Assembly: GCA_008016945.1 (NCBI GenBank)
Contig: SSGN01000103.1
Coordinates: forward strand, 1 to 8,934
Length of the DNA: 8,934 nucleotides
Reading direction: 5' to 3'
Source: Flavobacteriales bacterium
Lineage (GTDB): Bacteria; Bacteroidota; Bacteroidia; Flavobacteriales; PHOS-HE28
The notes beneath the pieces are model-generated. The model did not search any database. It was not told the DNA's origin and worked only from the letters and a program-made list of their open reading frames with translations. Positions within the stretch are counted from its first letter, which is position 1. Every line of letters begins with the position of its first letter. Shown here one piece after another: positions 1 through 6,120 of the stretch. The position numbers and the translations under genes were made by a program.

Positions 1-2
1 AG

Positions 3-179
3 CGCGGATCCAACGAGAACCTCAACGGCCTCATCCGCCAGTACATCCCCAAGCGTACCGACTTCAATACCCTTACCGATGAGTTCGTCCAGCAAGTCCA
101 GGACCAGCTCAACCGCAGACCAAGAAAACGCTTCAACTTCGACACCCCGATCAACCAGTTCAACCGACTAACCCGATGA
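3..179 (+). CDS. IS30-family transposase, C-terminal fragment (cut by window edge)
   Basis: This is the last 58 residues of a transposase that catalyses cut/copy-and-paste movement of its IS. The frame begins RGSNENLNGLIRQYIPK and continues through TDF...TDEFVQQVQDQLNRRPRKRF to the stop. The signature R-G-(S/T)-N-E-N-x-N-G-L-I-R-x-Y-x-P-K-x-T-D-F, followed by LNxRPRKR, is characteristic of the C-terminal part of the IS30 DDE integrase core. The third catalytic acidic residue lies in the ERG/NEN stretch; the two bases before the first full codon (ag) fit a preceding Glu codon. The protein ends shortly after the NxRPRKR motif, as IS30 transposases usually do, so the C-terminus looks complete and not frameshifted. 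The N-terminal DNA-binding region and the first two catalytic Asp residues are not visible. Confidence 0.9.
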   Translation, partial: RGSNENLNGLIRQYIPKRTDFNTLTDEFVQQVQDQLNRRPRKRFNFDTPINQFNRLTR

Positions 180-185
180 CCCCGC

Positions 186-212
186 GATTGCGTTTATTGG
201 TTGAATCCGCCC
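186..212 (+). repeat. Probable right terminal inverted repeat of the IS30 element
   Basis: Just after the transposase stop, the sequence TTGCGTTTATTGGTTGAATC followed by CGCC resembles the IS30 right end. As I remember that end, it shares TTGCGTT near the inner side and TTGAATC near the outer side at the same spacing. The exact outer boundary (about 210-214) and any 2-3 bp target duplication cannot be fixed without the left end. Confidence 0.55.
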
Positions 213-398
213 CAATTCACAATAGAATCCCATCCGATCTGCCTGCTCTTTGCCGCATGCCTTCTCCGAAGGGATCGCACCGCAGGCACTGCTACGCTGC
301 GAGTTCTCCGTATCGGTCTGCGAAAGAATAGTGGCGCATCTTTGGACGGGCTTCTATTGCGATCGGTGTTCGTTCATTCCTCCCGATGACCATTCGAT

Positions 399-836
399 AT
401 GTTCCGCTTCATCCTCATCCTTCATCTGCTCGGCGCCTGCATCTGGGTAGGTGGCCATCTGGTGCTGCTGTTCACGATCCTGCCGAAGGCCCTGCGTGAG
501 GGTGACCCAGGGGCAGTGCTACGGTTCGAACATGGCTACGAGCGCATCGGTATCCCGGCTCTGTTGATCCAGGCTGTCACGGGGATCTGGCTGGCCGCCC
601 GCTACGTACCGGGCATCTGGCCTGCCTTCACTTTCGATGACCCGTTGCGCAGCGCGGTGGCGATCAAGTTGACGTTGTTGTTCGCCACGCTGCTTACCGG
701 ATTGCACGCACGCTTACGGATCATTCCCCGACTTGTGCCGGAGCGGATGTCGTTGTTGTTCGTGCACGTCGCGCTCGTCACCATCATGGCGGTCGCTATG
801 CTCGTCGTTGGGGCCTTCATACGTACTGGAGCATAG
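399..836 (+). CDS. Small CopD-like four-helix membrane protein
   Basis: A 145-residue inner-membrane protein made almost entirely of four hydrophobic helices (about residues 3-27, 51-70, 84-104 and 119-141). Helix 1 carries the motif HLLGACIWVGGH (His9, His20), and further histidines sit at the helix ends or inside helices (His45, His103, His123). Four helices with paired histidines and an LH-x-x-G-x-x-x-W-x-G-G-H helix are typical of small stand-alone members of the CopD (copper resistance D) family and related haem-binding membrane proteins. The histidines could bind copper or haem. The actual substrate cannot be read from sequence, and no copper gene lies beside it. The ATG at 399 begins directly with the first helix and has no Shine-Dalgarno sequence. 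A weak -7-like element (CATCTTTG, 337-344) lies upstream. The 185 bp between the IS end and this gene hold no other gene. No clear terminator follows; a short hairpin CAGGCC/GGCCTG at 972-990 has no T-tract. Confidence 0.72.
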   Translation: MFRFILILHLLGACIWVGGHLVLLFTILPKALREGDPGAVLRFEHGYERIGIPALLIQAVTGIWLAARYVPGIWPAFTFDDPLRSAVAIKLTLLFATLLTGLHARLRIIPRLVPERMSLLFVHVALVTIMAVAMLVVGAFIRTGA

Positions 837-1009
837 GGGAGAGGAGGGCGGAGGATGCCGAGCGGGGCGGTGTGACGCGGATCCACGGGGACCACCACGA
901 CGGAGGAGCCAGGTGGTGATGGGGCGGGAAGAGCTGACTACGCCTTGGTGCCACTTGGTATGGGGGCAGACCAGGCCTCTGAAGGGCCTGACGAAATTCA
1001 GGTGATTTC

Positions 1010-1025
1010 TGTGATATGTGTCATA
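1010..1025 (+). promoter_or_regulatory. Crp/Fnr-type binding-site candidate upstream of the FAS1 lipoprotein gene
   Basis: The sequence reads TGTGA-TATGTG-TCATA, which matches 9 of the 10 defined positions of the Crp consensus TGTGA-N6-TCACA. It lies 53-68 bp before the lipoprotein ATG, a sensible position for an activator. Crp/Fnr-superfamily regulators in Bacteroidota respond to redox, NO or O2 signals as well as cyclic nucleotides, so the family is uncertain. A single site in a divergent phylum can arise by chance. Confidence 0.35.
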
Positions 1026-1037
1026 TTTATACGTCTT

Positions 1038-1062
1038 GGATACACGGACTTTCGTGGTATCC
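1038..1062 (+). promoter_or_regulatory. Hairpin / inverted repeat in the leader of the FAS1 lipoprotein gene
   Basis: GGATACACG and CGTGGTATCC form a nine-pair stem with one bulged G and a six-base loop (GACTTT). It ends 15 bp before the ATG at 1078. It may be an operator or an mRNA leader structure. There is no T-tract, so it is not a terminator. Confidence 0.4.
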
Positions 1063-1077
1063 ACAAACCCGAACATC

Positions 1078-1644
1078 ATGAACATCCCATCCCTCCATCT
1101 GTTACCGATCACGGCCTCGATGCTTCTCTTCATGGCATGTGGTGGTGGTGAAGCACCTGCCACTGAAGCGCCTGCGACGACCAATGCCCCGGCCGCAGGC
1201 CAGAGCGCCGTTTCCGATGATCTCTCGCAGCGTAATGTGGTGCAGGTCGCTGTTGGGTCACCAGACCACAAGACGCTGGTCGCTGCCGTTCAACATGTGA
1301 AATACGAGGACGTGCTTTCGAATGCGGGACCCTTCACGGTGTATGCACCGGTCGATGCGGCGTTCAATGCGTTGCCAGCCGGTACGTTGGATGATCTGCT
1401 GAAGCCGGAGAACAAGGCCACCTTGCAGGATATCCTGGAGTACCACGTGGCACTGGGCGTGTTGAAGCCGGAACAGATGACCAACGGAAGAAGCGTTGGC
1501 ATGGCCAACGGGGGCAATGTGAAATTCACCGTGGCCGACGATGGAACGGTGATGATCAATGATGCGAAGGTGTTGGGGTCGGTGCCGGCCAGTAATGGTC
1601 TGGTGGTCGTGATCGACAAAGTTCTCCTGCCGGCCGCGAATTGA
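1078..1644 (+). CDS. FAS1 (fasciclin) domain lipoprotein
   Basis: A 188-residue secreted, probably membrane-anchored adhesion-type protein. Residues 1-21 form a lipoprotein signal peptide: a hydrophobic stretch (LHLLPITASMLLFMA) ending at Cys21, followed by GGG. A low-complexity Ala/Pro/Thr linker covers about 25-45. Residues about 52-185 are one FAS1 domain with the expected landmarks: the first conserved box GPFTVYAPVDAAFNALP (84-100), the Tyr-His pair EYHV (121-124), and the second conserved box NGLVVVIDKVLLP (173-185). Single-FAS1 lipoproteins are common in Bacteroidota and are linked to cell-surface or matrix adhesion; the ligand is unknown. An ATG at 1018 is in frame, but it would put the leader hairpin and regulatory site inside the gene and bury the signal peptide, so 1078 is preferred. 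The leader is A-rich with no Shine-Dalgarno. The -3 residue of the lipobox is Phe, which is not the canonical Leu/Val/Ile. Confidence 0.88.
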   Translation: MNIPSLHLLPITASMLLFMACGGGEAPATEAPATTNAPAAGQSAVSDDLSQRNVVQVAVGSPDHKTLVAAVQHVKYEDVLSNAGPFTVYAPVDAAFNALPAGTLDDLLKPENKATLQDILEYHVALGVLKPEQMTNGRSVGMANGGNVKFTVADDGTVMINDAKVLGSVPASNGLVVVIDKVLLPAAN

Positions 1645-1700
1645 TCCAAGCCTGCAGCTTCCTGCGCGAAGTTCCGTACGAGGGAATGCGTAGGATGGTG

Positions 1701-1743
1701 AAAGGCGGCGAGGGTGTCCATTGGGGCACCCTCGCTGCTTTTT
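1701..1743 (+). terminator. Rho-independent terminator of the FAS1 lipoprotein gene
   Basis: Arms 1701-1716 and 1727-1742 pair over 16 positions, with two G-T wobbles, around a ten-base loop. The core GCGAGGGTG/CACCCTCGC is perfect. The right arm runs into TGCTTTTT. It begins 57 bp after the lipoprotein stop and is the best intrinsic terminator in the window. Confidence 0.88.
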
Positions 1744-2178
1744 GGGCCATCGTAAGCGGTGGCCGGGGCGCCGACTCCGGGGCACGGTCGCGGGCATGTT
1801 GGAAAGGCGAGTTCGTGCCATGTGGCTTTGAACGATATGGGGGCCATGAGCGGGGCAGGGGATCGTGGGGTGTTCCGATAGGTCACGTATGGTGGTGGCC
1901 GTTCCGGGCATGGTCTTCGGATGGCCAATACCGTATATGTGCGATTGGGCCACAGGGGGCGAGCAGTTGGGCCATCCGGTATGCGGGGGCGATCCATTTG
2001 GCGCTCGTGCAAGGCGCCGTGCTGGACCCACTAATTCCTTCGTCGGTCTGTAGGTGTAACGCGCGATACGGGGCGCCACGGATAGTGCGCGTTCATGGAT
2101 CGTCGAAGGGGGCGCCATGCCCATGACGTTCCCCCCACGGTGGATCGTTGATGCTCGTACTCGCGGTAGGGTGAAGAC
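1744..2178. other. Gene-free stretch between two convergent genes
   Basis: About 430 bp between the FAS1 terminator and the nrdJ terminator. Open frames exist on both strands, but their translations are Trp/Arg/Pro-rich, show no recognisable family and run through the terminator, so I do not call a gene. The plus strand is G-rich. The hexamer GGGCCA recurs at 1744, 1841, 1947 and 1969, and GGGGCGCC recurs at 1765, 2070 and 2109. No promoter or RNA gene is recognised. Confidence 0.6.
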
Positions 2179-2220
2179 GAAGCGCGCGGCGAGCACCGCC
2201 ATGGTGTCGCCGCGCGCTTC
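2179..2220 (-). terminator. GC-rich hairpin, probable terminator of nrdJ
   Basis: A perfect 14-bp stem (GAAGCGCGCGGCGA / TCGCCGCGCGCTTC) is extended inside the loop by CACC/GGTG. It lies 35-76 bp downstream of the nrdJ stop. In the nrdJ direction only GTCTTC follows the stem, so the U-tract is weak. The structure is clear; its efficiency as an intrinsic terminator is less so. Confidence 0.65.
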
Positions 2221-2254
2221 TCCTGTTCGATGTGGCTTGGCTGCTGGGCGCGGA

Positions 2255-4858
2255 TCAGCCGCACTTGGAACTTCCGCAGCTACGGCACTTAAGGCAGCCT
2301 TCTTCGTAGTACAATCCTTCGGCATCGCCACAGTCGGCGCACTTGCGGCCACTGGCCGTGGTGCCATCGGCGATATAGCGTTGCAGGCAGCGCACCACAC
2401 CGTTCTTCCAGGTGTTCAGGGTGGCATCGAGCAGGTTCAGGTTGGCCACCACGTCCACCACCTGCGGCACGGGCATGCCTTGGCGCAGCATACCACTGAT
2501 CAGGATGGCATAGTTCCAGAATTCCGGGTCGAAGGTGCGGCTAAGCCCTTGCACGGTCACGTGGTACTCATCGGCATCGGCGTACTCCAGGTCGTAGCGG
2601 TTCTTGCCACGTTTCTCATCGCGGCGCTTCACCACCCATCCTTTGGTGACCCATTTGGGGAGCTCGAACGCTCCGTTGGCCTTTCCCGTGAAGATCTCGT
2701 ACGGTTTACCATCATATAGGCCCACCACGGCCAGCCAGGGTTCGGTGCCGTTGTTGAACCGGATCACGTCTGCTTCGAGACGCTCGGGCCGTATGGTGTG
2801 GTGGTGTTCGTTGGCAGATGCCGGGCTGGCCGTCTTGTTCTTCTCTTCCTTGGTGTTCGAGACGAGCACACCACTGCGGCTACCATCGCGGTACACGGTG
2901 ATGCCCTTGAGGCCTTCGCGCCAGGCGGCGAGGTAGATGCCACCTACATGTTCCACCGTGGCGGTGTTGGCCAGGTTGATGGTGCTGCTGATGGAGTGGG
3001 TCACGTACTTCTGTACCACGCCTTGCATGCGTACACGACGCTGCCAGTCGATATCGTTGGCCGTGGCGCCATGGTAGGGGCTGTCGGCGGTATCGTTCTT
3101 CCCGGTGGCTTTCATCCAATCGAGCACACGGGGGTGGTGAACGGTGAACTCCTCCCATTGGTCGCCCATATCGTCGGTAAAGCTCACGGTTGCCTTGTCG
3201 TCGCCGGCGACGATCTTACGGCGGCGCGTGTAACCCAACATGTACACGGGTTCGATGCCGCTGCTGGTGCGGGTGAGGAGGCTCAGGGTCCCTGTAGGTG
3301 CCACCGTGCTGATGCTGATGTTGCGGCGTCCGTGACGCATCATGCGGTCATGCACTTCGGGCAGTTCATTCTCGAGCATGGTCACGAACTCGCTGGTACG
3401 TTCCACCGCCGGGTCGAATCCATCGAATGCGCCCCGCTCAATGGCCAGGTCGATGCTGCTGTCGAACTCCGCGCGGCATTTGGTACGCATGATCGCCTCG
3501 GTGGCCTCGATCGCCTCGTCGCTATCGTACTTGAGGTTCAATCCGGCGAGTGCGTCGGCCATGCCGGTGAAGCCAAGGCCGGTGCGGCGCCCTTTGCGCC
3601 CTGTTTCACGCAACAGGTGCCAAGTCTCCAGTTCCACTCGTTTGATGTCTGCGGACTCGGGGTCGGCTTCCACCTTGGCGATGATGCGGTCCACGGCTTC
3701 CAGCTCCAGATCCACCAGGTCGTCCATGAGACGTTGTGCCTCGTAGGTCACGGCTGCGAACCGGTCATGGTCGAACCAGGCCTTCGGGGTGAAGGCATCC
3801 TGCACGAAGCTGTAGAGGTTGATGGCGATCAAGCGGCAGCTGTCGCCCCCTTGCATGGCGATCTCGCTGCATGGGTTGGTGCTTTCGTTCTTGAATCCCG
3901 GATACACGCTGCTGGTGCTGTACAGGTGCTGGCGGTCCCAGAAGATGAGGCCCGGTTCGGCGGTGTTGTGCGCGCAGCTGACCAGGGTGTTCCAAAGCTC
4001 ACGGGCCTTCACCTGCTTGGTCATCAGGGGCTCCTTCGCGTCGATGGGCCAACGGTGGGTGTACACCGCGTCGTCGGCCACGGCTTGCAGGAACTCATCG
4101 CTCACACGAACGCTCACATTGGCGCCGGTCACTTTGGACAGGTCCTGTTTGATGGTGATGAACTTCTCCACATCGGGGTGGGCGATGTCCATGGTCAGCA
4201 TCAGGGCACCGCGACGCCCTTTTTGTGCCACTTCACGGGTGGTGTTGCTGAAACGTTCCATGAAGCTCACGGCCCCCGTGCTGGTCCGAGCGGCGTTGCT
4301 CACGGAAGCCCCTTCGGGGCGCAGGGTGCTCAGGTCGAAGCCAACACCACAGCGGCGTTTGAAGAGCTGTGCCAGTTGTTGGTCGTTGCGGAAGATGCCG
4401 CCGTAGCTGTCGGGTGGCGCGGGGATCACCACACAGTTGCTCAGAGACGCGAGGCGGTATGGGTCGCCCAGTGAGGCCATCACACTGCCCTGGGGCACGA
4501 CATCGCGGAAGCCATCGAGCAGTTTGAACACACGCTCTTCGGTGAGTGCGGTGCGTTCACGACCGTAGTCGCTCAGCAGTGAGAGCTTTCCGGTTGGCAC
4601 GGAGCCATATTTGGCCTCGATCCGTGCGAATTCGCGTGCCAAGCGCCGGTGCATTGCGGAGGGTGTGGACTCGATCAGCTCACCGTCGGCATTGCGTAGT
4701 GCGTATTTGTTCACCCAGGTGGTCGCCGCCAGCTCATCGCCTTTGAAGTAGGCCAATGCCAACTCCACGGCCTGCTCTTTCGTGAAGGTGGTGGGTACAT
4801 CGGTGCTGTGTTGCTTCTTCACGGAGGTGCGTTGTGCGAGTGTGGCGCTGTTCGTCAT
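2255..4858 (-). CDS. nrdJ: Vitamin B12 (adenosylcobalamin)-dependent ribonucleoside-diphosphate reductase, class II
   Basis: This enzyme reduces ribonucleotides to deoxyribonucleotides in the cytoplasm, using adenosylcobalamin as radical generator and needing no oxygen. The 867-residue product is complete. Residues about 25-85 are the N-terminal RNR region (ALRN..GE..E..P). The alpha/beta barrel follows, with SNC (Cys142) as first redox cysteine, NPCSE (Asn328, thiyl-radical Cys330, Glu332), partner Cys341 eleven residues later, and the phosphate-binding APTGTLS loop near 520. About 690-830 is the TSCPD-type C-terminal region. The tail is cysteine-rich: CxxC at 840/843, then cysteines 855, 858, 861 and 866, likely a zinc ribbon or reductant-facing tail. 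No ATP cone is seen. The ATG at 4858 is chosen because an inverted repeat and a -7-like element lie just upstream. A TTG at 4912 or ATG at 4909 would add 17-18 residues (KRTILSRRISQNKHTT...) and is the main alternative. No nrdA/nrdB, nrdR or thioredoxin gene is adjacent, and I see no cobalamin riboswitch upstream. Confidence 0.95.
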   Translation of the reverse strand: MTNSATLAQRTSVKKQHSTDVPTTFTKEQAVELALAYFKGDELAATTWVNKYALRNADGELIESTPSAMHRRLAREFARIEAKYGSVPTGKLSLLSDYGRERTALTEERVFKLLDGFRDVVPQGSVMASLGDPYRLASLSNCVVIPAPPDSYGGIFRNDQQLAQLFKRRCGVGFDLSTLRPEGASVSNAARTSTGAVSFMERFSNTTREVAQKGRRGALMLTMDIAHPDVEKFITIKQDLSKVTGANVSVRVSDEFLQAVADDAVYTHRWPIDAKEPLMTKQVKARELWNTLVSCAHNTAEPGLIFWDRQHLYSTSSVYPGFKNESTNPCSEIAMQGGDSCRLIAINLYSFVQDAFTPKAWFDHDRFAAVTYEAQRLMDDLVDLELEAVDRIIAKVEADPESADIKRVELETWHLLRETGRKGRRTGLGFTGMADALAGLNLKYDSDEAIEATEAIMRTKCRAEFDSSIDLAIERGAFDGFDPAVERTSEFVTMLENELPEVHDRMMRHGRRNISISTVAPTGTLSLLTRTSSGIEPVYMLGYTRRRKIVAGDDKATVSFTDDMGDQWEEFTVHHPRVLDWMKATGKNDTADSPYHGATANDIDWQRRVRMQGVVQKYVTHSISSTINLANTATVEHVGGIYLAAWREGLKGITVYRDGSRSGVLVSNTKEEKNKTASPASANEHHHTIRPERLEADVIRFNNGTEPWLAVVGLYDGKPYEIFTGKANGAFELPKWVTKGWVVKRRDEKRGKNRYDLEYADADEYHVTVQGLSRTFDPEFWNYAILISGMLRQGMPVPQVVDVVANLNLLDATLNTWKNGVVRCLQRYIADGTTASGRKCADCGDAEGLYYEEGCLKCRSCGSSKCG

Positions 4859-4888
4859 GGTCGTGTGCTTGTTCTGGGAGATCCGTCT

Positions 4889-4902
4889 GGACAAAATTGT
4901 CC
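4889..4902 (-). promoter_or_regulatory. Inverted repeat GGACAA-N2-TTGTCC before nrdJ
   Basis: Perfect six-base arms with a two-base spacer lie 31-44 bp before the preferred nrdJ ATG. Read on the minus strand, the core is CAATTTTG, one mismatch from the Bacteroidota -7 element TAnnTTTG, so an operator may overlap the promoter. It does not resemble the NrdR box (ACACwATATATnnTGTGT family). No clear TTG -33 element is at the usual spacing. Confidence 0.4.
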
Positions 4903-4929
4903 GTTTCATCAACTGATCGGTGTCAGTTG

Positions 4930-4966
4930 TGGGGATCGATCTCCACCGTGTTGTTCACGATCCCCA
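4930..4966. repeat. Inverted repeat TGGGGATCG ... CGATCCCCA
   Basis: Perfect nine-base arms (4930-4938 and 4958-4966) are separated by 19 bases, forming a potential hairpin. It sits about 20-60 bp upstream of the first possible nrdJ start. Neither strand has a T-tract after it, so a terminator role is unlikely. It could structure a long nrdJ leader or be an operator pair. Confidence 0.45.
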
Positions 4967-5317
4967 AAGGCTTGATCGGCGTGCCTTGCGTGTTGTTGCG
5001 AGCTGGAAACGAATGCGCAGCGGGAGATCCGGATAGGCGGCCCTTGATGGGCGCGGCGCAACGGGCAGGAATGTGCGCAATGTTCCGTGATCGTTGGAGA
5101 GGATGAACGAACATGCCGTGGATCGTGGGTTGCGGATCGAATTTGCTTCCATCGCGCTGCCTCGCGATAGCCTGATCGGGGTAGCTGTCGTGTTCGCGGA
5201 GTTCGATCGACACGCCTGCTGAGGTGATCGCGACGCTCGACGCGACCCTTGCTTGGATGTCGCTGGATCGATCCATTGCGATGTGTTGTTCTTGCGGAGC
5301 TGGCTCCCGATGAAACC

Positions 5318-5336
5318 TCATTCACCTAGTGAATGA
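5318..5336. promoter_or_regulatory. Operator-like palindrome TCATTCAC-CTA-GTGAATGA
   Basis: Perfect eight-base arms with a three-base spacer make a 19-bp site, the size and symmetry of a dimeric repressor operator (for example a TetR- or GntR-type protein). It stands in the middle of the gene-free region, more than 400 bp upstream of nrdJ, with no regulator gene in view. The pairing is seen directly; the function is inferred. Confidence 0.4.
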
Positions 5337-5483
5337 TCCATTTTGGCGCGCAGTGGTTCGCAGGCATGATGGTGAGGCAATGGAGGGGTGTTCTGCCAAG
5401 GGCATCATCATGTCCATCCGTACAGCTTCTCCTTCGTGCCATCACCGAGGGGGCCGTAGCACAAGCACTCCGGCGACATGTCT

Positions 5484-5503
5484 TTTGTTGCGGCGGCAAC
5501 AAA
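5484..5503. repeat. Compact hairpin TTTGTTGC-GGCG-GCAACAAA
   Basis: Perfect eight-base arms with a four-base loop lie inside the gene-free region. There is no run of T after either arm long enough for an intrinsic terminator. It could be part of a structured RNA or a protein-binding site. Confidence 0.4.
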
Positions 5504-6120
5504 GAGTTTGTCAGTTCCACTCGGTAGTGATGATGTGAAGAAGAGCGGAAGCCGCGGCCATCTTCACTTCGTCGCTTCCTCACCTCATCCCCCCATCACT
5601 TCTTCGCCATTCGGATCCGTCCGTGCAGCGACCATTTCTTTCTATCCGATCACGGTCTGTGAAATGAAGAGCTATCATTTTTGCCCGCTGTTGGCTGACC
5701 CCAATGGGATCGCACGCCCGTGCTTCGTTTCCGGAACCTCTCCGAACACCCGGCCGCGCTCGGCCCGTATGTCGTCTCAGGATACAGAATTTCCGTTGGT
5801 GGCTTCCGGTGGAATGGTGAGATGCGCTCAATGGGGTCAACCCTGGGTACATGACTCGGGCAGTGAGCATATTGCGGACCCTTTTCGGGGAGGTTCCGGG
5901 TGTGAAGTTGAGTGGATCTGAGGAGGGACACGGCTTTCATGTGGCCACACATCCTCACGTTCGAATGGTACGGAAGGCTTGTTGAAGTCTCCACATTGAC
6001 CAGCCACACGGGTCTTTTCCCTCTGGTCGCATGGTCATTCATCGGTGCTGCGTCCACCGGGCCGTCAGCCTTCCGCCTTCGCTGAGGTGGAATGCTCTTC
6101 GCACGCTTTTGGTGGCCTGC

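Larger units (their letters stand above)
1..212 (+). mobile_element. IS30-family insertion sequence, right (3') end only
   Basis: The window opens inside an insertion sequence. It contains the end of an IS30-type transposase reading frame (stop at 177-179), followed about 30 bp later by a sequence that resembles the IS30 terminal inverted repeat. The left end and most of the transposase lie outside the window, so element length, target duplication and intactness cannot be judged. The element ends about 185 bp before the CopD-like gene, so outward transcription from it could reach that gene; this is inference. Confidence 0.75.
4910..6120. other. Long gene-free region upstream of nrdJ and downstream of the NO-stress cassette
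   Basis: About 1.2 kb in which I recognise no protein family. Open frames of 60-147 codons exist on both strands, but they overlap one another and their translations are rich in Arg, Ser, His and Pro with no domain-like blocks. The most protein-like is a 132-codon minus-strand frame (4923-5321) ending ...PIKPLGIVNNTVEIDPHN; it is unsupported by any family and is not called. The left third (4915-5338) carries 15 GATC sites. The region contains inverted repeats at 4930-4966, 5318-5336 and 5484-5503, and the 10-bp perfect palindrome TGTGGCCACA at 5940-5949. No tRNA, tmRNA, RNase P or intrinsic terminator for the haemerythrin gene is evident. Confidence 0.55.

Noticed and set aside
1641..2126. 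161-codon plus-strand open frame in the spacer
   Set aside because: It overlaps the end of the FAS1 gene, contains the strong terminator in its first quarter, and is unusually Trp-, Arg- and Gly-rich with no family resemblance.
1258..2400. 380-codon minus-strand open frame
   Set aside because: It overlaps the 3' end of nrdJ and most of the FAS1 gene in antisense and runs through both terminators. It is Pro/Arg/His-rich with no recognisable fold.
2798..4474. 558-codon plus-strand open frame
   Set aside because: It lies wholly antisense to nrdJ, whose catalytic motifs are intact. The translation is His/Gly/Ala/Val-rich without a domain, as expected of a mirror frame in GC-rich DNA.
4923..5321. 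132-codon minus-strand open frame, the most protein-like frame of the gene-free region
   Set aside because: There is no recognisable domain and no promoter or ribosome site. It shares the region with an equally long frame (4909-5325) and contains the GATC cluster and a hairpin. A homology search would decide; a conserved hit would reinstate it.
5340..5480. Possible cobalamin riboswitch upstream of nrdJ (a CCACTG-like word on the minus strand)
   Set aside because: Only the short word AACCACTG is present. The other conserved B12-box blocks are not found at the right spacing.
5478..5921. 147-codon plus-strand open frame
   Set aside because: The translation is Ser/Pro-rich without hydrophobic core patterns or motifs, and overlapping frames on the other strand are as long. 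Treated as chance.
5930..5970. TTCGAAT word resembling a tRNA T-loop
   Set aside because: No acceptor stem, anticodon arm or CCA-compatible end can be built around it.
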